Source: Sphaerulina vaccinii (lineage: Eukaryota; Ascomycota; Dothideomycetes; Mycosphaerellales; Mycosphaerellaceae). From it: DNA of 64,000 nucleotides. Location: positions 310,001-374,000 of the forward strand of contig JAKUDP010000012.1 in assembly GCA_022570795.1 (NCBI GenBank), given 5' to 3'. The notes beneath the pieces are model-generated. The model saw nothing but the letters and a program-made list of their open reading frames with translations. It did not search any database and was not told the origin of the DNA. This document shows, one piece after another, positions 53,369 through 61,471 of this stretch. How positions within the stretch are numbered: the stretch's first letter is position 1; each line of letters opens with the position of its first letter. Made by a program: the position numbers and the translations under genes.

Positions 53369-55681
53369 TCATTGCCTGCTGAGCGCTTCCAACTCTCCTT
53401 TCCTCTCTCGGAACGAGTCCTGCGCTTCCCTCTCTCTTCGGCTCACAAAGCCAACTTCGTCCCTTAGCTTCTCGAGTCTGCCGATGATTCCGGCTCCCTC
53501 ACCAACGATTTGTGCTTGTCCTACAACTTGCTGTAATCTGATTTTCTCCAGCGCCTCAGCAGCTTGAGCGATCTTCGTGCGCAGGATCTTGTTTCGGTTG
53601 ACGTAGCCTCCATGCAGCTTTCCTAGCTTCTTCTCTAGTGCGGAGCCCTTCTCAGAGACGGACTGGAGAATATCCTGCGTGTTGGCGAAAGCTTCCGTAA
53701 GAACTTGTTCCTCGTCGAGTTCATCTTCGGCATATCCAGCTAGACCTGGAAGAATAGTCGATGCGTGAACTTTCTCCCATTCAATCTCGAAGGCTGAGCC
53801 GAACTTCGCCCTTTCGGAATCTTGACCCATTTCAAGCACAATTTCCATCTGTGCGCGCTGCATGAGGTCTTCCGAATAAGTCTGAATCGAGCGAGGCTTT
53901 CCAGTAAGATGAGCTCCACCGAACTTCTTTGCATCGTTAGCGATCAGGTGGGCAGACTCTTCTGCTATACTCCTTTCAATCGGATCCTTAATCGTCTGTG
54001 CAGATTTGAGAAGAGCGGCTAGATCGACGACTTTCGGGCGTGGAAGACCCTTTTGCACAACTTTTGTTTGCCGTTTGAAGTCGGCGAGATCTTGAGCTCG
54101 CTTTAGTTCGGCGTTTCGTGCGTCGCGGACTGAGGCGTCTTCTGCTGCTAGTTGTGCGGCGTGGGCGATTTCGTCGCGCTCTTCGGGCAGTGCTTCAAGT
54201 TCGAATTCGGTTCGTTGAGGCTTTGGAAGGGAGGCAAGCTTGCCTCGTAGAGAGCTGCGGGAGGCTTGTTGGGCGATTCGGATGTCTCGAGGGGTTTGTG
54301 ATACGAGTTGCGTGGAGCCGTCTTCGTGATTTAAGCGGAAGTTGTCTCGAGGCGTTCGCATTGGTGTTGCTCCGACTGAGCCGTTGTGTAGATGCGCAGG
54401 CGTTGCCATGGGATTAGGTGTGTGTAGGACTTGCTTCGAAGGTGCCACTCCATCCAATCCTGTACCGGCCTCTGACAGGTCTGCATTCTCTCCTCCGAAC
54501 AGGGCAGACTGTTCTGCAGTTCGAAGTCGCGCATTGCGTAGCTCGGCCTGGATACGGTCCTCCTCAGGAGCTGCTCGAGGTGTTCGCAAAGGTGTAGCTC
54601 CGACCATGTTGTTCGAATAGTTGCCGATCAAGCCTCGCGTCGCATCATTCTCGCTGCTCTCCGCAAGCTGATGCGCCCGCTCCCCAGACATGCCCATCTT
54701 GACAATGTCCTCCAGCTCGCCCTCGCTGACTTGAGGTGCAGGCAAAACCAGTCCTCTGCGTTTGCTACTCTGCTCTGCCTCTCTCAAACGTTGCTGTTGT
54801 GCCGTCTTGAGATGTGCAGCATGTCCAGCAGCTCCACCATCATCCTTCCGTCTCTTGGACTGCTGCTCATTCTGATCCTGTCCATCACCCTTACGCTTGT
54901 TCGCGAGCTGCTGCTTTCTTGGGTCGAACATCTCCCTTTCATGCTCGTTCGCAGCCATTTCTTCTTGCGTATCAAAGAAGCCAGGCGCAGGAGCCTTTTC
55001 GAAAGGAATGTCTGCATTGTAGTCCATCTGGCCCTTCTTCTTCGTAGTGACCTTGACATTGATTCCTGAAGCCTTCAACTCACGCCTCTTCTGCAGCACA
55101 GCCAGCCTACGACTCTCCTCCAGCTGTCTTTCTCTTGCCTTCCTCTTTGCCTTCTTTCCCTGCGTATTCGCCAAACGAGCTCGGGCCTCTGACAACATCT
55201 CCTTCTCATCTTCATCCAGATCAATCGTGTCAGGACGAGCAGGCTTGCTTTCCGGATCAGGATCCAGCTCTCCAGGGCGCAGCTTCCGCACATCGTCTGC
55301 GCTGGGCGCCTGTGTCTCGCCGCCATCAGGACCTGCCAGTCCAAATTGTGAGGCCTCCCTCGCCTCTGCCTCATCCAGCAGTTTCTGATATCGCTCCAGA
55401 CATTGTGTCGCGGTCCGGCCAACGATGGGAGCAATTGTGCGCCATTGCGTGGGCATCAACTTGGCCAGATGCAGCAGCTTCTCGTCCTCCTCGCGACTCC
55501 ATTCAATCTTCCTGATGCTCGGGTCAATCCATTCGGTCCATCGTGCTTTGCACTGTTTTGCGGTTTTGCGCGCGAGCAGGGAAGACACTCGCGCCCACTG
55601 GTTCAAGCCATATTTGGAGACGGCCGCTTTGAGGATCTCGTCCTCGATGTTCGTCCACACTCCTCCTTTGACGACTGGCAT
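53369..55681 (-). CDS. CEF1: pre-mRNA splicing factor Cef1/Cdc5
   Basis: One exon of 770 residues from the ATG at 55681; the frame is open 26 codons upstream but those precede the conserved start MPVVKGGVW. Two Myb-type repeats occupy residues ~5-105 (GVWTNIEDEILKAAVSKYGLNQWARVSSLL and EWSREEDEKLLHLAKLMPTQWRTIAPIVGRT), then the basic Cdc5 block (TQGKKAKRKARERQLEESRRLAVLQKRRELKA) and the long charged middle with repeated GATPLRTPR and MATPAHLH words typical of Cdc5/Cef1. Cdc5 is a core member of the Prp19 (NineTeen) complex in the spliceosome. It is divergent from a small mitochondrial-type gene 226 bp away. Confidence 0.93.
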   Translation of the reverse strand: MPVVKGGVWTNIEDEILKAAVSKYGLNQWARVSSLLARKTAKQCKARWTEWIDPSIRKIEWSREEDEKLLHLAKLMPTQWRTIAPIVGRTATQCLERYQKLLDEAEAREASQFGLAGPDGGETQAPSADDVRKLRPGELDPDPESKPARPDTIDLDEDEKEMLSEARARLANTQGKKAKRKARERQLEESRRLAVLQKRRELKASGINVKVTTKKKGQMDYNADIPFEKAPAPGFFDTQEEMAANEHEREMFDPRKQQLANKRKGDGQDQNEQQSKRRKDDGGAAGHAAHLKTAQQQRLREAEQSSKRRGLVLPAPQVSEGELEDIVKMGMSGERAHQLAESSENDATRGLIGNYSNNMVGATPLRTPRAAPEEDRIQAELRNARLRTAEQSALFGGENADLSEAGTGLDGVAPSKQVLHTPNPMATPAHLHNGSVGATPMRTPRDNFRLNHEDGSTQLVSQTPRDIRIAQQASRSSLRGKLASLPKPQRTEFELEALPEERDEIAHAAQLAAEDASVRDARNAELKRAQDLADFKRQTKVVQKGLPRPKVVDLAALLKSAQTIKDPIERSIAEESAHLIANDAKKFGGAHLTGKPRSIQTYSEDLMQRAQMEIVLEMGQDSERAKFGSAFEIEWEKVHASTILPGLAGYAEDELDEEQVLTEAFANTQDILQSVSEKGSALEKKLGKLHGGYVNRNKILRTKIAQAAEALEKIRLQQVVGQAQIVGEGAGIIGRLEKLRDEVGFVSRREREAQDSFRERKGELEALSRQ

Positions 55682-55907
55682 GATTGATAGTGTTGTAAGT
55701 GGTGGGAGAAGAGAGAGTTGTGAGTCCGCAAAGTTGGGAAAGAAGTCTGCTTGACTCAAGTGAAAGTGCGGGATCAGCCGCTTCGATTCAGTTGCTCCTT
55801 CCTCATTTTGGTGACAGCACGTTGACGAGCGTTACACAATGCAGTATGGCTTCCCTATATATGCTGGCTTGTAGCTCTTCATCGACTCATCCATCACACA
55901 AACCAAG
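55682..55907. promoter_or_regulatory. divergent promoter between CEF1 and the small mitochondrial gene
   Basis: A 226-bp region separates two outward-facing start codons, so both promoters must lie here. CTATATATGCTGG at about 55854-55866 is TATA-like and points to the plus-strand gene ~45 bp downstream. Confidence 0.5.
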
Positions 55908-56240
55908 ATGAATGCCATCAAATCATCCACGCGAGTTGCTGCGACTGCACGCATATCTCAAAAGCATGCATTAGCCTGCAGACAGTTCTCATCATCTGTC
56001 AGAAATGGTGACGAGAAGAGCTCGGACTCTCCTTCAAAGGACGATAAAGATCTGGTATTCAAAGCACAAAAGGCAGCAGAACAGCCCAAGCCTAAGACGG
56101 TAGCAGAAGCAGATGCAGAGCTGATGGAGAAGTTGGCTGGTCACTCGGACGAGGGAGGAGCGGCGGGAGTGGAGTATGAGAATGGAAAGCCAGTCGCACA
56201 GAAGAGGAGCGTGAAGAACAATATGTTCCGCTTGATATGA
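55908..56240 (+). CDS. small protein, probable mitochondrial targeting (110 aa)
   Basis: One exon of 110 residues. The N-terminus is basic and hydroxylated with no acidic residue in the first ~30 positions (MNAIKSSTRVAATARISQKHALACRQFSSSVR), typical of a mitochondrial presequence. The rest is charged, with a helix EADAELMEKLAGHSDEGG and an ending KNNMFRLI. It resembles small conserved fungal mitochondrial proteins, but I do not recognise the family. It is divergent from CEF1 and no frame break is visible. Confidence 0.72.
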   Translation: MNAIKSSTRVAATARISQKHALACRQFSSSVRNGDEKSSDSPSKDDKDLVFKAQKAAEQPKPKTVAEADAELMEKLAGHSDEGGAAGVEYENGKPVAQKRSVKNNMFRLI

Positions 56241-56428
56241 ACGTCAGGAAGAAGCTGCCTTCTGGTATCTCGGTGCCTATGCATATGCCTTGCACAGCCC
56301 CGATGCAATAGGCCCTCACGATCTGTCTCTGCTAGTCGCTCCAAAACCAAACAGCGGTCTGTCTCCCACCTCGTCGCCCTGGTTCCCGCATCAAAGCAGA
56401 GATACCCTTCCGATCCTGTCGAGGACTT

Positions 56429-57088
56429 TCAGAAATCATACCGATACTTATTGATCATGCCCCAATTCTTCTCAAGTCGGTCATCAATCTCCTCCATCGA
56501 CATCGAAACAGTCTCCTGCTCCTCCGAATTCTCCTTATCAAGTACAACGCTACCCTTCACGATATCTCGCAGCTTCTTGTAAGACAGCAGAGCATTTTGA
56601 TCCCAGCACTCATAAAGCAGACCGACCAGGTGCGCATTCACAACACATAATCTCGCCATCTCATGGTCGATGTCGCGGCCAAACCTGTTCGTGGTCGAGT
56701 CCATTGGGATATGGATGCGCTGGATAAGGGCGCGATGGTGCGGTGGAATCGAGCTGAGCCAAGAGACGAGGAGACTGTGGTACTGGTCGCGAATGTCGGG
56801 AAAGACGAAAGTGTTGTGCGCATAGTACTGCTCAGCTGCGATGGGTCGAGTGGCGCGATTGCCGCTGAGCTGCCATGGTGCTTCGTATGAGTCGGCCGAG
56901 GTGATGGTGATGGTGGACGGCTCAATGGCAATGGCGAAATCGCGACAGTGGTCCTGAAGTTCTTGTGGGAGTGCTTGGACGCGCATATTGGAACGTGAAT
57001 CGCGGTGCGGCTGAGGTAAAGAAGCTGTATGACCGAGCTCAAAGGACCGTCGGCGTCGAACTGGTGGTCGTGGCGTTTGCGCTGCCAT
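56429..57088 (-). CDS. F-box-like protein (219 aa)
   Basis: One exon of 219 residues. A basic leader of ~33 residues precedes MRVQALPQELQDHCRDFAI, the same motif type as the gene at 47.3-48.4 kb (IQALPQELQDSILESLL), so the two are probably related. The middle has paired strands (STITITSADSYEAPW, HNTFVFPDIRDQYHSLLVSWLSSI), and the end is a charged helix (MSMEEIDDRLEKNWGMINKY). No stop or frameshift is visible. An F-box-type adaptor role is an inference from the motif. Confidence 0.65.
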   Translation of the reverse strand: MAAQTPRPPVRRRRSFELGHTASLPQPHRDSRSNMRVQALPQELQDHCRDFAIAIEPSTITITSADSYEAPWQLSGNRATRPIAAEQYYAHNTFVFPDIRDQYHSLLVSWLSSIPPHHRALIQRIHIPMDSTTNRFGRDIDHEMARLCVVNAHLVGLLYECWDQNALLSYKKLRDIVKGSVVLDKENSEEQETVSMSMEEIDDRLEKNWGMINKYRYDF

Positions 57089-57580
57089 AGCGGTGAGAAT
57101 CAGATTTTGTGGATGTTGTGGATGCGAATAATGTGAAGGGTCGAGGCGAAGATGAAATTCAAGTCAGGGTTCCAAGTCCACCATTCACACAGCTTCACTT
57201 GCGGCGAATGATTATGCATGCGCATGTCCGATCGATGTCAATAACTACAACACAGCCCACGCCCGATCTCGGCCGACGCTCGCTACGGCCGACGATGTCT
57301 GCCACCACTGAGGCGGCAACCACCACTCTCTTTGGCCCTGCAGGCCGAGAGCCAAGATGTCTCACAAGCATCGGCGAGACAGACGCAATGCATCAAACTG
57401 TGTCCTACACAATACCTGGTCAAGGATCAGTCCATCCATGCAGACCTCACAGACTACATAAAGCTCTGAGTCTCCCTTACAGCATCTATCTTTCTTCAAC
57501 TACACACAAAGCCCATCGACTATGTTTCCACCTATATAACAAAACCAGCACGTCTATAACCATCAACATAAGCCACATCA

Positions 57581-58757
57581 ATGATCGCGAGTCTCACAAC
57601 GATGCTGAGCGCCGTCCATCTACGATCGACCTGCGGTACCACTGGGCTCAGATCCCGGTTCGACCTCGACCAACATAAGAATACGCATAGCGATCGCTTC
57701 AAATGCCACGATTGCGGTAGCAGGTTCTCATTCCAGAAGGATTTCGACCGACATATGAATACGCACACCGATCGCTTTCAATGCCACGCCAGCACTAGGG
57801 TCGACAACAACAAAGACAAAGTACAAGCATCAGCGTTGTCTGGTTAAAGATACAGTGACCTGCACGACATCCTGAAGAACATTAACGACACAATCAAGCT
57901 TGTGCGTCGTATCTTCAGGAGGCGTCCGGAGTCCGTTGCAATGCCCGTCTGGGCTCGACAGAACGATGCTATATGTTCTGCGATTCGAAGCTATCAACCA
58001 TCTGTCGAGGACTCGTCAAGACACTCTCATCGCCAGCAAGACACCCCATTGCTGCAAAGATGAAGAGGGTCCTCTCAGCAGATCCGACATATCCAGCATG
58101 CCTTCACCTCCGCCTTCACCTGCTATGCCACCCCAATCTCTGCTGTTCGGCGGCCAGACGCAGCCCACTCAGGCCCCGAATAACTCGAACGACATGGGTG
58201 ATCGCGAGCTTTCCAACCATGCCGAGCGCCTGCTATCAACGATCGACCACGCCAGCCCCAGCTTGTCGCGGAAGCGAGGCACGTTGGTACGCGAGGATGC
58301 CATTGCCTAATCTTCGGCGAAGCGACAGTGTACTCTCAGCCAACCTGGCGGTAACAACGACCACTACCATCACCACGACTACACCAACACCACTACCAAC
58401 GACGTCGGCGTCAATAATGACAATCGAGGGCCATGAAATGGTGCTGCTCCCCAGAACCACGGCGATGGATGTGGAGGACAGAGGCCGGTCAGAACGGTCT
58501 TTTACAGGAGAAGCGGCAGCACCAAGTCACCAAGTCTCCTCCAGCCGAAGCAAGACAGCGAAGACGGCGAAGACTCGCGCACCAAGTCTCCGCCAAATGA
58601 ACAGCAGCACAAGTCCTCTTCACACGAACCTTCCTCACCGTAATCCGCAGTGGTATCCTCCGAGCACGACCATAACGAAGATGTGGTCCTCCCTGGACCT
58701 CGCCGTGGACTCAGATCTGGGACTTCGAAGCAGAGGAGGGAACGTTGCGAACAATGA
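57581..58757 (+). pseudogene. decayed C2H2 zinc-finger gene
   Basis: The first segment encodes a complete C2H2 finger (FKCHDCGSRFSFQKDFDRHMNTH) preceded by a broken one (CGTTGLRSRFDLDQHKNTH, in which the second Cys is missing). A TAA at 57845-57847 follows, yet the frame at once continues as ordered protein (YSDLHDILKNINDTIKLVRRIF) to a TGA at 58061. Then a frameshift leads to a second frame (SSMPSPPPSPAMPPQSLLFGG, RELSNHAERLLSTIDHA) with stops at 58308 (TAA), 58434 (TGA) and 58641 (TAA), between which coding-like sequence continues to 58757. At least five stops and one frameshift mark it as a pseudogene of a probable DNA-binding regulator. Confidence 0.75.
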
Positions 58758-59197
58758 AGAGATGGTCGAGCCCTATGTAGGCTTTCTCTAGTCGCTGTCT
58801 GCGAGGTACCTTCGGGTGCCGCTCCTTATGTAGGGTAGGAGTTCATTGCTTTCTTGGCTGATTGCTGAGATGCAGAGACCTTTTAGATTTAGGACGTGAT
58901 ATCACTGACGTCTTCACAGCCAGAATGCCGTCTGTACGATCGCAGACAAGCCACGTGGAAACTCCCTGCGCCGGCTGAAAGACTTGCACACTGCAACGTG
59001 TCACGCCGACTCCCAGCTGGTAGAGTCCACGATGGTACCACTCAGCTCTATGGCATCCGATATTTGACCCACGAGCAATGTTACCCATTGCTATGCTTCC
59101 AGGACATCGACACCCACAATAGCAAGAACAGCATACATACTACCCGAGTGCATTACTACACCTCCCACCTCCACATTCGAACATTTGAGCCAACGGC
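58758..59197. other. intergenic
   Basis: A spacer between the zinc-finger pseudogene and the F-box pair. No gene is supported. Confidence 0.4.
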
Positions 59198-59806
59198 GTG
59201 ACTTCGACACCTCCTGGCGCAGCAACTGCCACGCTTCATGACGTCGACGAACCACGCGACCTGGTCTCTTGCAATCTGCAAATCGAGCCGTCTACTCAGG
59301 TCTTGCACCTATCGGCGCCTGCAGCTGCAGCAGTCCTCCACACAACCGAGCTCTGCGAGATGATCCTCCAGAGTCTGAGTTTCAACGATCTATTTCGCGT
59401 ACGACATGTCAACCACTTCCTTCGCAACGTCATCGAGGGCAGCAGGACTCTTCAGCAGAAGCTGTTCCTGGCATCTACGGGCCACGGAGACCACCCAAGC
59501 GACGATACCAACCCACTGCTCGCATCTATTCTAAAGCGATGCGGTTTCCCACTTTGGTCATGTGGATACATTTACCTTTCCCAAGGCCAGCTTGTTGTGT
59601 ATGTGCCCAAAAATCCAAATCCATGGCCTGGACAGCTCCCTGCATACCTTGCGACCATGTTGGTGTCAAAACGCTCATATGAGAGCGGAATTCGGAAGTG
59701 GTATCTTCGGAGGAAGAATGTTCCAGATGAGCTTCTTCCTGGTCCTGATGTAAAATTGGGAGATGTGTGGACAGTGCTGGAGAAGTGGCAGAAGCAGGAT
59801 GGATGA
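59198..59806 (+). CDS. F-box protein paralog A, start codon apparently lost
   Basis: A 202-codon frame carries an F-box at about residues 48-80 (TTELCEMILQSLSFNDLFRVRHVNHFLRNVI) followed by RTLQQKLFL and a ~110-residue C-terminal part ending in VWTVLEKWQ. It is a tandem paralog of the gene 300 bp downstream. At the position equivalent to that gene's ATG (M-T-P-T), this copy has GTGACTTCGACACC, so Met appears to have become Val; no other in-frame ATG occurs before the F-box. It may be inactive, use an unseen upstream exon, or start at a non-ATG codon. Role by family: an SCF substrate adaptor. Confidence 0.6.
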   Translation: MTSTPPGAATATLHDVDEPRDLVSCNLQIEPSTQVLHLSAPAAAAVLHTTELCEMILQSLSFNDLFRVRHVNHFLRNVIEGSRTLQQKLFLASTGHGDHPSDDTNPLLASILKRCGFPLWSCGYIYLSQGQLVVYVPKNPNPWPGQLPAYLATMLVSKRSYESGIRKWYLRRKNVPDELLPGPDVKLGDVWTVLEKWQKQDG

Positions 59807-60109
59807 CCTATGTCACAGTGGCCATTCTATACAGGATGCCACGTGGAGGAGAACCCGGACATCGGGAAGTCATTGGAATGGGTGCAGGCAACCATTTTTG
59901 TCTTCCAAGGCTTGGGTCGTACCCACAGCGCTACCATTCAACTCTGTAGGTGACATCCACTATTCGACTCTCGAGAATTTTAACCAGATTTCAGACGTTC
60001 AAGTTACCCCTTTCATCATCAAAGACAACAGCAAGAGTCTGACACTCGTACAAAAATCCTGAACTACCAACCCTGCAAATCCGATCGGCGGACCTCTTCA
60101 CGAATCAAC

Positions 60110-60658
60110 ATGACTCCTACTCCCAGCGATGCAGCCGGCCTGGCAGTCTTCAACACGACCGAGCTCAGCGAATTAATTCTGAAGAACCTGGACTTCGAAG
60201 ACCTCCTCCGCGCCCGACAAGTCAACCGGTTCCTTCGAGACGTCGTAGATGGCAGCAAACCTCTCAAACAAAAGCTTTTCCAGCTGCCTGTAGAGGCGTC
60301 AGATGAGTATGGTCCCGAGCTCAACCCACTGCTCTCGCGCATGCTGAGGTTTAACGGATTCAAGCTTTGGGCAACGGCAGAAGACATGCAGATCCATAGT
60401 GGGTTCACTGTCCTAAGCATAGAACACATGGGCGGAGCTCCATCATACTGGCCAAAACATGTCCCGGACTACTTTGCAGATATGCATGTATCTAGCGGAT
60501 CTCCTGGACTCTCTATCGACCTGTGGCGCGTGTGGGATGCTTTTCCATATCACGTCACGGTCGCTGTTCCTGATATGAGGGTCAAAGATTTGCTGGAGGC
60601 GTTGGGGAGGACGAGAGGACAGATTCGTGGTAGATGTAGACCGTGGTCATCATATTAG
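60110..60658 (+). CDS. F-box protein paralog B (182 aa)
   Basis: One exon of 182 residues with a normal ATG. The F-box is at residues 15-46 (TTELSELILKNLDFEDLLRARQVNRFLRDVV), followed by KPLKQKLFQLP, then a divergent C-terminal region (NPLLSRMLRFNGFKLW, LWRVWDAFPYHVTVAVPDM, VKDLLEALGRTRG). It pairs with paralog A just upstream and shares its F-box pattern with the genes at 28.2 and 35.3 kb. Likely an SCF adaptor of unknown target. No break is visible. Confidence 0.75.
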   Translation: MTPTPSDAAGLAVFNTTELSELILKNLDFEDLLRARQVNRFLRDVVDGSKPLKQKLFQLPVEASDEYGPELNPLLSRMLRFNGFKLWATAEDMQIHSGFTVLSIEHMGGAPSYWPKHVPDYFADMHVSSGSPGLSIDLWRVWDAFPYHVTVAVPDMRVKDLLEALGRTRGQIRGRCRPWSSY

Positions 60659-60722
60659 CGCGGCATATGATATGGGAACGGAGATGGACGTTAGAGTAGG
60701 TGTGCAGGAGGCCATGGATTTC

Positions 60723-61202
60723 TCATAGTTTAATGTGGTGTCTGCTCAAGACTGCAAACTCGTCGAAGATGAATCTTGTTGTGCGATAGTAGACCGCGCC
60801 GGCTTCAGCGCGGAACTGCTTGTTCACAGTCGGAAGCAACGGCTTTTCGTACACCAGATCCCCAGAGAAGCCGCTTCCACCGTTTCTCAGATCAATTCAG
60901 ACTTGCATTCGACCATAAGCACCAGCTTTGTGGTCGACCGTGAGTTGTGAACGGGCGACAATGGCCAGCTTATAGATCTCATCTCGAAGCTCAATTGGAA
61001 GGTCGAAGAAGTAGCCGAATGGCGCAGCGCGCTTTCGAGCGAGGGCGGCTTCAGCACGTACTCTGTGAGGCGCGAACTTTCCTGGCTCAGCGCGCTCCTT
61101 CACGGCCGTGCGGTTCTCTTTGCTTATCTGCGCTCTGCGTTTCCACGAAGGTGCGCTGTCGCACACGACGAGGCTCTTGACATCAGCTTCGAGCTGTTCC
61201 AT
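60723..61202 (-). pseudogene. F-box-like/DUF gene remnant with in-frame TGA
   Basis: From 61202 leftward the frame reads a basic helix, then FFDLPIELRDEIYKLAIVARSQLTVDHKAG, an F-box-like start of a common fungal fold. A TGA at 60894-60896 stops it, but the same frame continues at once (IDLRNGGSGFSGDLVYEKPLLPTVNKQFRAEAGAVYY, then TTRFIFDEF) to a stop at 60723, the expected second half of the fold. Coding-like sequence also lies upstream at about 61250-61360 (VSDSSPPEELSSTPPTIPETS) and is probably an earlier exon. I judge it to be one gene cut by a nonsense change. Confidence 0.6.
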
Positions 61203-61471
61203 CTGCGAAGTAGATCAGCATGCGCGCAGTGGCTTCGAGAATGTGGCAACAAACCTTGAGCTTCCCTTCTTCGCGTCTGAGAGCGATGTTTCTGGAATGG
61301 TCGGAGGTGTTGAAGAAAGCTCTTCAGGGGGGCTTGAGTCAGAAACGCGCTGCCAAGGGAGCGAGCTTGGGCCAACAATTCCTCAGCGAGATCGAGTTAT
61401 CCCCGAGCTTCACTTGACACTTGCGGACCAGTACCAGGACCAGAGCCACGAAAGACGCGGTGACTGTATGC

